From assembly GCF_900103325.1 (NCBI RefSeq), contig NZ_FMXM01000002.1, positions 558,001-622,000 on the forward strand: 64,000 nt of DNA. The letters run 5' to 3'. Both the position numbers and the translations under genes were made by a program. This document shows positions 18,030 through 25,965 of this stretch, piece after piece. The DNA comes from Mesorhizobium qingshengii. GTDB taxonomy: Bacteria; Pseudomonadota; Alphaproteobacteria; Rhizobiales; Rhizobiaceae. The notes beneath the pieces are model-generated. The model was given only the letters and a program-made list of their open reading frames with translations, was not told the origin of the DNA and made no database searches. Numbering within the stretch: the stretch's first letter is position 1; each line of letters starts with the position of its first letter.

Positions 18030-18451
18030 GCAGTAGGCGAACGATGACCGGCAAGATCGATTCGTACAAGGACCTTATCGTATGGCAGCAGGCGATGGAT
18101 CTGGCTGTCGCCACCTATTCCTTGACCAAGGCATGGCCAAAGGAAGAATTGTATGGGTTGACCAGCCAAATCCGCCGCTCAGCGACCTCTATCCCGGCAA
18201 ACATCGCTGAAGGTTATGGGCGAGACAACAGGGGCTCTTATCAGCAATTTCTGCGGATTGCCCAAGGCTCGCTGAAGGAGTTCGAGACGCACCTTCAAAT
18301 CGCCGAACGCATTGGCCTTGCCACGCCCGATCAAGCTGGTCAGTTGCTGACATCGACCGTAGGCATCGGCAAGATGCTTCGCCAACTCATTCTCAGACTT
18401 ACGCCAGAATAGACAGCCCTACTGCCTACTGCCTACTGCCTTACCCAATCA
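18013..18451. mobile_element. Inverted-repeat-bounded cassette carrying a four-helix-bundle gene
   Basis: A perfect 19-bp inverted repeat frames the gene: AAGGCAGTAGGCAGTAGGC at 18020-18038 and its exact complement at 18424-18442. Outside it, TGATTGG (18013-18019) and CCAATCA (18445-18451) extend the match after two unpaired bases (18443-18444). Inside each arm the unit GGCAGTA repeats in tandem. The unit separates two genes normally adjacent in valine catabolism. I recall similar GGCAGTA runs around genes of this family in unrelated genomes, which suggests a small mobile cassette. No transposase is present. Confidence 0.55.
18044..18412 (+). CDS. Four-helix bundle protein (23S rRNA intervening-sequence protein family)
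   Basis: A 122-residue helical protein. Signature parts are YKDLIVWQQAMDLAV at the N-terminus, LTSQIRRSATSIPANIAEGYGR in the middle and FLRIAQGSLKEFETHLQIA after it, which define the IVP/S23 four-helix family first found in insertions within 23S rRNA genes. The proteins form pentameric toroids; the function is unknown. It starts 14 bases after the stop of the acyl-CoA dehydrogenase and ends just before the right repeat arm. Its codons are less GC-biased than those of its neighbours, in keeping with recent acquisition. Confidence 0.88.
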   Translation: MTGKIDSYKDLIVWQQAMDLAVATYSLTKAWPKEELYGLTSQIRRSATSIPANIAEGYGRDNRGSYQQFLRIAQGSLKEFETHLQIAERIGLATPDQAGQLLTSTVGIGKMLRQLILRLTPE

Positions 18452-18463
18452 TGGAGCGTCGCT

Positions 18464-19348
18464 ATGACCATCATCGCCTTCATCGGCCTCGGCAACATGG
18501 GCAATCCGATGGCCGCCAACCTGGTCAAGGCCGGGCATCAAGTGCATGGCTTCGACCTGATGCCGGAGAACCTGACGGTCGCCCGAGACCATGGCGTCGT
18601 CATCATGGCCAACGCGCCGGCCGCGGTGAAGGACGCCGATGTGGTGATCACCATGCTGCCGGGCGGCAAGCATGTGCTGTCGGTCTATGAGGACATCACC
18701 CCCAAGGCCAGGAAAGGCGCGCTGTTCATCGATTCCTCGACCATCGACGTCGAATCGGCGCGCAAGGCGCATGCCGTCGCCGCAAAACACGGCCTGCCGT
18801 CGATCGACGCGCCCGTCTCGGGCGGCACGGGCGGTGCGGCGGCCGGCACGCTGACGTTCATGGCCGGCGGCTCGGACGATGCCTTCGCGGCCGCCGAGCC
18901 GATCCTGAAGCCGATGGCCGGCCGCATCGTCCATTGCGGCGGCGATGGTGCCGGACAGGCGGCAAAAATCTGCAACAACATGATCCTCGGCATCTCGATG
19001 ATCGGCGTCGCCGAAGCCTTCGTACTTGCGGAAAAACTGGGCCTGTCGCATCAGGCGCTGTTCGACGTCGCCTCGACCTCGTCTGGCCAGTGCTGGTCGC
19101 TGACCACCTACTGCCCGGTGCCCGGCCCTGTGCCCACCTCCCCCGCCAACCGCGACTACAGGCCCGGTTTTGCCGCTGCGCTGATGTTGAAGGACCTGAA
19201 GCTGGCGCAGGAAGCAGCACTTGCTTCTGGCGCGGTGACGCCGCTAGGCGCTGAAGCGGCCCAGCTCTATGCGCTGTTCAACGCCCAGGGGCACGCCGGC
19301 ACCGATTTTTCCGGCATCATTAATTTTCTGCGCGGAAGCAATCCATAA
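18464..19348 (+). CDS. mmsB: 3-hydroxyisobutyrate dehydrogenase
   Basis: A 294-residue NAD-dependent dehydrogenase of the beta-hydroxyacid family. FIGLGNMGNPMAANLVKAGH is the N-terminal NAD site, SGGTGGAAAGTLTFMAGG the conserved substrate loop, and GAGQAAKICNNM carries the catalytic Lys168. It oxidises 3-hydroxyisobutyrate to methylmalonate semialdehyde in valine breakdown. The acyl-CoA dehydrogenase upstream fits the same pathway; the cassette between them interrupts the pair. GGAGCG precedes the start. Confidence 0.92.
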   Translation: MTIIAFIGLGNMGNPMAANLVKAGHQVHGFDLMPENLTVARDHGVVIMANAPAAVKDADVVITMLPGGKHVLSVYEDITPKARKGALFIDSSTIDVESARKAHAVAAKHGLPSIDAPVSGGTGGAAAGTLTFMAGGSDDAFAAAEPILKPMAGRIVHCGGDGAGQAAKICNNMILGISMIGVAEAFVLAEKLGLSHQALFDVASTSSGQCWSLTTYCPVPGPVPTSPANRDYRPGFAAALMLKDLKLAQEAALASGAVTPLGAEAAQLYALFNAQGHAGTDFSGIINFLRGSNP

Positions 19349-19454
19349 GCCGCTAATATAATTGGATTTTTTTCGTGGCTCTCGAGAGAAACGCGTCAAA
19401 TTTAGGTTTGCTTAAGCTCTCGATAACTCTGCGGTAACGATGTCTCTATAAAAC

Positions 19455-19598
19455 GGATTGCGAGGCGGACATATCGCATCCGCCCGGCGCTCCGGATCAG
19501 GTCTCGCGTACCGGAGCCCGTAAGTTTCGCCAAGTGTTTGAGTAGCGAAGCGCCATGCGTATCTGGCAAAGCCGCGTTCCCGATGGAGCGCGGTTTTT
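19455..19598 (+). ncRNA. Candidate small RNA with three hairpins
   Basis: Between mmsB and the convergent Coa1-family gene three hairpins follow one another: GGCGGA/TCCGCC (19464-19484), GCTCCGG/CCGGAGC (19489-19517), and a terminator stem (19572-19593) with TTTTT. CTATAA at 19445-19450 could be a -10 box, giving a transcript of about 145 nt. No protein frame fits. It could alternatively be a long 3' end of the mmsB message. I cannot name a known family with certainty. Confidence 0.4.
19572..19598 (+). terminator. Rho-independent terminator
   Basis: CCGCGTTCC (19572-19580) pairs with GGAGCGCGG (19585-19593), one G-U pair, around the loop CGAT and is followed by TTTTT. It ends either the mmsB transcript or the candidate small RNA. 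Confidence 0.8.
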
Positions 19599-19629
19599 GC
19601 GTTTTGCCGACCTGGCTACACGATCCCGC

Positions 19630-20277
19630 TTATATTCCGATCGCCGCGTTCGGAATTGGCACATGATCCTCATTGAGCAGCACGATCGGTGCATCGACCC
19701 CTTCCACCTTGACGACCAGCAGACGCAGGCTCCATGTGCCGGCTGTTCGGGTAGCGGTCGAGAACACGGTGCCCTTGCCCTTGGCGCCGTGGACCGGAAT
19801 GCTGAACTGAGCCTCGCCCGCCCCGTTGGCGTCGACATTGAGATGGCCGCCGACCCAGAAATTGTCGGTCACGACGTCGCCGAGAGCGGCCTTGACGCGA
19901 TCGTCGGCGCGAAGCTTGTCCATGGTCATGTGATAGGCATCGCTGCCTTTCAGCAGGTAGGGAATGCTGCCCACCATCGTCGCACAGCCGCCGATCCCAA
20001 CCACCCAGACGACAAGGCCGGCGATCGCCCAGTTGCGCTGGGTCTTGCGAAACTGCTCGGCATCGCGCCACGCCCGGTTCCGCCAGGCCCAGCGGCTGCC
20101 GCGCGCGCCAAGCACGATGATCATGATGATGTTGACGAACGGGATCAGCGCCAGCAGTGCGATGAAGGTGCTGTTGCCGATACCCCAGATCCAGTTGAGG
20201 AAGAAAGCGCCCCAGTTCCAGCGATCAAGTTCGGCCGGAATTTCAGCGGGCTCGTTGAGCGCTTGTCCTGCCATCAT
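19630..20277 (-). CDS. Cytochrome c oxidase assembly factor Coa1-family membrane protein
   Basis: About 215 residues. The N-terminus (WNWGAFFLNWIWGIGNSTFIALL) has the pattern of short bacterial proteins with two membrane helices, followed by a third helix (WAIAGLVVWVVGIGGCAT). The soluble C-terminal part, from SDAYHMTMDKLRADDRVKAALG to the end, fits the Coa1 domain: a helix carrying A..L..d..V...LG, then five beta strands. The mitochondrial Coa1 helps to assemble complex IV; bacterial members are uncharacterised. Two ATGs (20277, 20274) follow an AGAGGG site. The gene is alone and convergent with mmsB. Confidence 0.7.
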   Translation of the reverse strand: MMAGQALNEPAEIPAELDRWNWGAFFLNWIWGIGNSTFIALLALIPFVNIIMIIVLGARGSRWAWRNRAWRDAEQFRKTQRNWAIAGLVVWVVGIGGCATMVGSIPYLLKGSDAYHMTMDKLRADDRVKAALGDVVTDNFWVGGHLNVDANGAGEAQFSIPVHGAKGKGTVFSTATRTAGTWSLRLLVVKVEGVDAPIVLLNEDHVPIPNAAIGI

Positions 20278-20376
20278 ATCCCCTCTGCTGCATGTCGCCC
20301 AAGAATCGGCTTGGGATACGGACATGCATAACGCGCTTCAGGCAAATGTGCCTTAGCGGGTTCTAGACCATCATCC

Positions 20377-20398
20377 CGAAAACCGTAATCGGTTTTCG
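20377..20398. repeat. 9-bp hairpin of a dispersed rhizobial repeat type
   Basis: CGAAAACCG (20377-20385) and CGGTTTTCG (20390-20398) flank TAAT. The wider sequence, beginning ATCATCCCGAAAACCG, is of a type I remember as repeated many times between genes of rhizobia. No T run follows, so it is less likely to be a terminator, though it lies just upstream of the Coa1-family gene. Confidence 0.45.
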
Positions 20399-20437
20399 TT
20401 TGGCCGACAGTCTAATGGGTCTAATGGATCGCCTCGG

Positions 20438-20803
20438 TCAGGCTTTGTTGGACAGCCGGTGAAAGTTCGCTTTAACGGCGCGGCTAGCCGGCTTCAGCGC
20501 GGCGCCGATCGACAGTTCCGCCGCGACGCCGTTGAACAGCGACGGCGTGCGGCCGGAAAAGACTTCCGGCCAGAACCGCGATACCGACTGCAGGATAGAC
20601 ATATGCGCCGCAAACGCGCCTTCGGCCATTGCAACGGTCTTCTCGTTCACCGCACGGACCGTCTCCGTGTTCCATGGCTGGCCGCTCCCGGCATCCATGG
20701 CCATCAAGGGCAGACGCATCATCGCCACCAACGGCGCCAGCATCAGGTTGCCACCGATGCTGGTTGCTTCTTGCATGCGTCGGCTCTTGCCAGTTTTTCT
20801 CAT
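20438..20803 (-). CDS. Hypothetical protein, possibly phasin-like
   Basis: A 121-residue helical protein. The ATG at 20803 is preceded by AAGGGGG at a good distance. The middle, GQPWNTETVRAVNEKTVAMAE, and the following FAAHMSILQS resemble phasin-like amphipathic helices (Ala-rich, with regularly spaced aromatic residues), as in proteins on polyhydroxyalkanoate granules, but it lacks a clear phasin signature. No neighbour hints at a role. Treat as hypothetical. Confidence 0.6.
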   Translation of the reverse strand: MRKTGKSRRMQEATSIGGNLMLAPLVAMMRLPLMAMDAGSGQPWNTETVRAVNEKTVAMAEGAFAAHMSILQSVSRFWPEVFSGRTPSLFNGVAAELSIGAALKPASRAVKANFHRLSNKA

Positions 20804-20900
20804 GAAAACGACCCCCTTGTCGCAGCCGAATCGGTTGCTGCCTGACACACTACGCGCCGAAGGTGGAATCGTTCCTCATCGCGACAGCATGTTTCTCGCC

Positions 20901-20924
20901 GGGCGTTCCTGTCGAAGAACGCCC
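20901..20924 (-). terminator. Hairpin downstream of the aminotransferase gene, possible terminator
   Basis: GGGCGTTC (20901-20908) and GAACGCCC (20917-20924) form a perfect eight-base stem 15 bases after the aminotransferase stop. On the minus strand it is not followed by a T run, so termination is only a possibility. Confidence 0.35.
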
Positions 20925-20938
20925 AGCGAGGTTCGAAC

Positions 20939-22318
20939 CTACCGCTTGCGCAGATCCGCTTGCGCCAGATCCAGCGCCCTGGCGATGCGCTCGCAAGCCA
21001 TGTCGATGGTGTCGCGGGTCCAGATCAGCGGCGGCGACAGGATCATCGTGTCGCCCGTGGCGCGCAGCATCATGCCTTGCCCGATCGCGTGGTCGCGGAC
21101 GGTCACCGCCGCACTTCCCGACGGCAGGAACCGCTCCTTGGTAGCCTTGTCCTTGACGATCTCGATCGCGCCCATCAGCCCGATCGAACGCACCTCGCCG
21201 ACCAGATCATGCCCGGCAATGCGTTCCTGCAGGGCCTTGGCGAAATAAGGGCCGGTTTCGTTCCTGACGCGATCGACCAGCCCTTCATTCTCGATGATCT
21301 CGAGGTTCTTCAGGGCCACCGCACAGGCCACCGGATGGCCGGAATAGGTGTAGCCGTGATAGAACTCGCCGCCTTTCTCGACCACCGTCGCCGCGATGCG
21401 GTCGCCGACCAGCAGCGCCGACAGCGGCTGGTAGCCTGAGGTCAGCGCCTTGGCCGTGGTGATGGTGTCCGGTTCGATGCCGAAGGTCTGCGCGGCAAAC
21501 CATTCGCCGGTGCGGCCATAGCCGGTGATGACCTCGTCCAGCATCAGCAGCACGTCGTATTTGCGGCAGATGCGCTGCACTTCCGGCCAATAGCTGGCCG
21601 GCGGTATTTTCACCCCGCCCGCCCCCATCACTGGCTCGCCAATGAAGGCGGCAACCTTGTCGGCGCCGGCTTCGAGGATCGCATCCTCGACCGCCTTTGC
21701 CGCACGCAGGCCGAAATCGTGATCGCTCTCGCCAGGCAGCGCCAACTCATAGGCATAAGGCATCATCACATGGACGATGTTGGGCACCGCGCCGCCGAGC
21801 TGCTTGTGCATGGCATCCATGCCGCCAAGCGAAGTGCCGGCAACGGTCGAGCCGTGATAGGCCATCTTGCGCGAGATGATGCGGTTCTTCTCCGGCTTGC
21901 CTTCCAGCGCCCAGTAATGGCGCACGAGACGCAGCGCCGTGTCGTTGGCTTCCGAACCGGACGAGCCGTAGAACACCTGGTTGACGTGCTTCGGCGCGAT
22001 CTCCGCCAGCTTCCTGGACAACAGCACCGGCGTCGGCGTCGAGCATTTGAAGAAGGAGTTGTAGTAAGGCAATTCCTTCATCTGGGTGTAGGCGGCCTCG
22101 GCCAGTTCGTTGCGGCCATAGCCGATGTTGACGCACCACAGCCCGGCCATGCCGTCGAGGATCTCAGCCCCTTCGGAATCGTAGATGAACGGTCCGTTGG
22201 CGTGGGTGATGATGCGTGAGCCGACCTCGCGCAATTCCTTGTGGTCGGTGAACGGGTGGAGATGATGCGCGGCGTCGATCTGCTGAAGCTGCTTCAGCGA
22301 ATAGTTCTGATAGGTCAT
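20939..22318 (-). CDS. Class III aminotransferase (omega-amino acid/polyamine:pyruvate type)
   Basis: A 459-residue PLP enzyme. GSSGSEANDTALRLVRHY (residues 118-135) binds the phosphate, MLDEVITGYGRTG (259-271) holds Asp261 that pairs with the pyridine nitrogen, and the PLP-binding lysine is Lys290 in TTAKALTSGYQP. The N-terminal run HHLHPFTDHKEL is that of the group containing putrescine, 4-aminobutyrate and beta-alanine:pyruvate aminotransferases (SpuC-like). It moves an amino group from an omega-amine to pyruvate or oxoglutarate. The precise substrate is not readable. Single gene; a hairpin follows at 20901-20924. Confidence 0.9.
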   Translation of the reverse strand: MTYQNYSLKQLQQIDAAHHLHPFTDHKELREVGSRIITHANGPFIYDSEGAEILDGMAGLWCVNIGYGRNELAEAAYTQMKELPYYNSFFKCSTPTPVLLSRKLAEIAPKHVNQVFYGSSGSEANDTALRLVRHYWALEGKPEKNRIISRKMAYHGSTVAGTSLGGMDAMHKQLGGAVPNIVHVMMPYAYELALPGESDHDFGLRAAKAVEDAILEAGADKVAAFIGEPVMGAGGVKIPPASYWPEVQRICRKYDVLLMLDEVITGYGRTGEWFAAQTFGIEPDTITTAKALTSGYQPLSALLVGDRIAATVVEKGGEFYHGYTYSGHPVACAVALKNLEIIENEGLVDRVRNETGPYFAKALQERIAGHDLVGEVRSIGLMGAIEIVKDKATKERFLPSGSAAVTVRDHAIGQGMMLRATGDTMILSPPLIWTRDTIDMACERIARALDLAQADLRKR

Positions 22319-22563
22319 GGGTCTGATCTTTCCTCTGGATTCTATCCGGCCGTGCCGGGGGCGAATTCATCAGAGGAAGGCAGGTGGCGAATACCCGATG
22401 CGGGCGCACAGCCGCAAAAGCTCGGCGCGCAGCGTGCGCGGTGACGGTGTCACCGCGACCCGGAATGCGCGAGCCGATATCCTGACGTGAGCCATGGCCG
22501 GCACCTTAGAGCAAAGGACGGTCGAGGTGAACCACCCTTTGCGTGGCTGCCCAGGAAATGAGT

Positions 22564-24627
22564 TCAAGCGTTGGCGGTCAGCGCCCTTTGCAGGAAGACG
22601 TACTTCATCGCCGTCTGCGCCGCCTGCGGCCGGCGGTCGCCACGGCCACCATGTCCGCCTTCGGTCTCCTCGAAGAACAGCGTCCTCGCATGGCCGGCCT
22701 CCTGCAGGCGGGCGGCCATCTTGCGCGCATGGCCGGGATGGACACGGTCATCTGCCGTCGACGTGGTCAGCAGCACCGGCGGATAGGCGGCGCCGGCATC
22801 GACGTGCTGGTAAGGCGAATAGGCTGAAAGCCACGCCGCGTCTTCCGGTTTTGAGGGATCGCCATATTCGGCCATCCACGAAGCGCCGGGCGGCAATTCG
22901 GTGTAGCGCAGCATGTCGAGCAGCGGCACCTCTATGATGACCGCGCCAAAAAGCTCGGGGTGCTGGGTCAAAGAAACGCCGGTCAGCAGGCCGCCATTCG
23001 AGCCACCCTGGATGCCGAGCGAGGAAGCCGTCGCGATGCCGCGACTGACGACGTCCTGCGCCACCGCGGCGAAGTCGTCGAACCCATTCTGGCGATTGCC
23101 CTTCAGCGCCGCCTGGTGCCAGGCCGGACCGAACTCACCGCCGCCACGGATGCAGGCTTGCACATAGGCATTGCCCTTCTCCAGCCACAGCCTGCCACGC
23201 ACGCCGGCATAGCCCGGCAGCAGCGGCACTTCGAAGCCGCCATAGCCATAGAGCAGCGTCGGCACCGGACCCTTCTGGTCGCGCCGCCGGACGACGAAAT
23301 AGGGGATCATCGTGCCGTCCTTCGAGCGCGCCTCGAACTGTTCCGAGATCAGCGGCGACGCATCGAAACGCGCCGGCTGCGACTTCACGGTGGCCAGCGT
23401 CTCGCCATTGTCGTCAGACCAGATGATCGAGCTTGGCGTCAGGAAATCGGTGAAGGAGAAAGATACGCTCGATCCGAACTGCTCGGCATGGCTGATGCCG
23501 ACATTACCGTTTTCAGGCAGCGCGACCGGCTTCATCGACCAGCCGCCCTCCTTGCGTTCGCAGACGACGACCTTGCCGCGCACATTGTCCATCAGGTTGA
23601 TGAACAGCCGGTCCTGCGTGCGGGCAATGCCGGCGATGGACACGCGATACGCCGGCTCGAACAAGGTCTCCACGGGTCCGAGCGCGCCGGTCTCCACCCA
23701 GCGCGCCAGATCCAATGAATAGAGACCATCGGGCTTGCACAGCGTGCCGTCGGGCGCCGTCCACAGGCTGCGCACGCCGAAGACGAGTTGATCCTTGAAA
23801 ATTGCAGTGTCGGTCATGTCATCCGGCAGCGGCAAGCGTTTGTTCTCGCCGGAAGGCAGCCGCAGGAAGATGTGCGAGGCGAAGAAATCGAGCGTCCTGG
23901 CCAGGACCAGATAGCGTCTGTCGCCATCGAACTCGAGAGCGGCACCCACGGCGAGATCTTCCTTCTGCGCCTCGAAGATCGGTGTCGCGTCTTCCAGCCT
24001 GGTGCCACGCTTCCACAGCTTGACCACGCGCGGATAGCCCGATTCAGTCTTGTCCGCCTCCTCGAAGGCCGCCGAGACGATGACGGTGTCCTTGTCCAGC
24101 CAGCCGAAACCGGATTTCGAGGCGGGAGCACGAAATCCGCCATCGACAAAGGATTTGGTCTCTATGTCGAATTCGCGCATCTCGCTGGCATCACCGCCAT
24201 CCGGCGACATCGAGACAAGGCATAGGTTGAAGTCCGGATAGAGCCGGCTGGCGCCACTGAACACCCACTTGATCCCTTCCTTCGCCGCAAGCTGGTCGAA
24301 GTCGATGATCGTTTCCCAGTCGGGTTTCTCGGTCTTGTAGGAAGCGACCGTGGTGCGGCGCCAAAGGCCGAGCACATTGGTCTTGTCCTGCCAGAAATTG
24401 TAGACATGGCCTTTGAGCGCGGAGCCGACCGCGATGTTGTCCTCGGCCGTCATCAGGTCGAGCGCGGTCTGGAACGCCGCCTGATAGGACGGGTCGCCCT
24501 GCAATTCGCCGACCGTGACCTCGTTCTGGCGATGCACCCAGTCGAGCGACTGGGTGGCTGTCCTGTCCTCCAGCCACAGGAAGGAATCTTCGGTGCTGGA
24601 TTCTGGCTTCGTGAAGGGCTTGGTCAT
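22564..24627 (-). CDS. Prolyl oligopeptidase family serine peptidase (S9A)
   Basis: A 687-residue peptidase with an N-terminal beta-propeller (about 80-400) and a C-terminal alpha/beta-hydrolase domain. The triad is visible: Ser in GIQGGSNGGLLTG, Asp in TSTADDRVHPGH and His in EGGHGG. PTLLYGYGGFEVPLLP precedes it as in the S9A family. It probably cuts short peptides inside the cell after proline or another preferred residue. GGAGG lies close before the ATG at 24627, which rules out the 59-codon upstream extension. The downstream neighbour is the aminotransferase; upstream are two MFS transporters, all in the same direction. Confidence 0.9.
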   Translation of the reverse strand: MTKPFTKPESSTEDSFLWLEDRTATQSLDWVHRQNEVTVGELQGDPSYQAAFQTALDLMTAEDNIAVGSALKGHVYNFWQDKTNVLGLWRRTTVASYKTEKPDWETIIDFDQLAAKEGIKWVFSGASRLYPDFNLCLVSMSPDGGDASEMREFDIETKSFVDGGFRAPASKSGFGWLDKDTVIVSAAFEEADKTESGYPRVVKLWKRGTRLEDATPIFEAQKEDLAVGAALEFDGDRRYLVLARTLDFFASHIFLRLPSGENKRLPLPDDMTDTAIFKDQLVFGVRSLWTAPDGTLCKPDGLYSLDLARWVETGALGPVETLFEPAYRVSIAGIARTQDRLFINLMDNVRGKVVVCERKEGGWSMKPVALPENGNVGISHAEQFGSSVSFSFTDFLTPSSIIWSDDNGETLATVKSQPARFDASPLISEQFEARSKDGTMIPYFVVRRRDQKGPVPTLLYGYGGFEVPLLPGYAGVRGRLWLEKGNAYVQACIRGGGEFGPAWHQAALKGNRQNGFDDFAAVAQDVVSRGIATASSLGIQGGSNGGLLTGVSLTQHPELFGAVIIEVPLLDMLRYTELPPGASWMAEYGDPSKPEDAAWLSAYSPYQHVDAGAAYPPVLLTTSTADDRVHPGHARKMAARLQEAGHARTLFFEETEGGHGGRGDRRPQAAQTAMKYVFLQRALTANA

Positions 24628-24712
24628 GGAACCTCCGATAGGCAATGCTTCGGCATGCAACATCGACATGCCGTGTCCGATATTCAATAGCCGCGACGCC
24701 TTGGCCAAGGAT

Positions 24713-25873
24713 TCAGCCTTTCCCGCGACCAACGACACTGGCGACCGCCAGCGCCAGGCACAGCAGACCGAGCGTGATCGGCAGGCCGCCTGCGCCCAGG
24801 ACATCCATGGCGCTTCCGGCCAGCGGCGGCATGGAGATACCGCCGACGCCCCACATCATGGAGAAGGCGGCGTTGCCGGCGATCAAGGTCGATCCGGTGA
24901 ATCGCTCGCCGAGCTCGATGATCGACATCGTGTAGATGCCGTAGGAGACGGCACCCCAGACGAAGATCATCGGCCAGATCAGAGGCGTTTCGATGAGAAG
25001 CGGCAACAATATGCATCCAAATATCGTGGTGGCTATGCAGACGAGCCGCACAGACCGCGCCGTCAGCCTTTCCGCCAACAGGCCGAGCGGCACTTGCATG
25101 GCGATGTTGCCGGCGATCATCACCGACAGCAGCGCCGACATGCGGGCTTCAGCGATGCCGTGGTAGGTCCCGTAGACCGGCAGCAGCGCCAGTGCTGCTT
25201 GTTCGAAGCCGGCAGCCACCACGACGGCGAACAAGAGCAGCCAGGCCAGCGGCACAAAGCCCAGGACGGAAACCCGATGGCCGGCTTCGTCCACCTTCGG
25301 CAGGCGCGGCAGCACGGAAGCCAGGCAGACGCCGCACAGCACGAAGGCGGAAATGCCGGCGAGGAATGGCGGCCAGCCTTCCGTGCCGACGGCAAGCAGG
25401 CAGAGCGGCCCGGCCGCGAACCCGGCCGAGATGATCGTCGAATAGACGCCCATAACGCGGCCGCGCCGGGAAGGCGGCGCCAGCGCGATCACCCAGATTT
25501 CGCTCAGCACGTAGAGCGGATTGGTCACGACGCCGATCAGGAAGCGCAGCGGAAACCACAGATAGACATTCTGCGTCCAGCCGATCAGCGCCAGCACAAC
25601 AGCCGAAAGAGCCGCACAGGTGAGCGCCGTGCGCCCTGCCCCGAACCGCCGCGCCAGCGCCGGGATCAGCGGCGACGACAGGATGAACCCGACTGGCGTC
25701 ATCGCCGCCGACAGGCCGATCATCGCCGGCGAGACGCCCTGACGCTGCAGGATGAAGCTCAACAACGGATAGGACAGCCCCTGCGCGATGGCGAACACCG
25801 ACACGGTCGCGATCACGCCGGTGATCGCTGCCCACTGTATTCCTTCGTCAGTTTCCGAATCCGCCGCGGCCAT
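24713..25873 (-). CDS. MFS transporter
   Basis: A 386-residue transporter with twelve predicted helices. The first half has the loop SLIPALARRFGAGRTAL-like basic motif after helix 2 (PLIPALARRFGAGR) and PPSRRGRVMGVYST before helix 5. The second half has GLLAERLTARSVRL. It belongs to the YcaD/CynX-like drug or metabolite group. The closely similar next gene (25966-27153) has the same landmarks, so the pair came from a tandem duplication. The substrate is unknown. The start ATG at 25873 lies before the acidic N-terminus DSETDEG. Confidence 0.85.
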   Translation of the reverse strand: MAAADSETDEGIQWAAITGVIATVSVFAIAQGLSYPLLSFILQRQGVSPAMIGLSAAMTPVGFILSSPLIPALARRFGAGRTALTCAALSAVVLALIGWTQNVYLWFPLRFLIGVVTNPLYVLSEIWVIALAPPSRRGRVMGVYSTIISAGFAAGPLCLLAVGTEGWPPFLAGISAFVLCGVCLASVLPRLPKVDEAGHRVSVLGFVPLAWLLLFAVVVAAGFEQAALALLPVYGTYHGIAEARMSALLSVMIAGNIAMQVPLGLLAERLTARSVRLVCIATTIFGCILLPLLIETPLIWPMIFVWGAVSYGIYTMSIIELGERFTGSTLIAGNAAFSMMWGVGGISMPPLAGSAMDVLGAGGLPITLGLLCLALAVASVVGRGKG

Positions 25874-25965
25874 GGTCCTATCGGTGCTGCGCGGCAGGAT
25901 TAGCTGTTTGATCAAACAGCGGTAAGCCCCGCCGGAGGAAAGCGCTTGCTCCAGCCAGATCCATG

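Noticed and set aside
18020..18442. CRISPR-like repeats (GGCAGTA units)
   Set aside because: Units are seven bases in direct tandem without spacers and occur as an inverted pair, so this is a cassette boundary and not a CRISPR array.
20917..20945. GGTTCGAACC resembling a tRNA T-loop
   Set aside because: It is a palindrome beside a hairpin; no acceptor, D or anticodon stem can be drawn around it.
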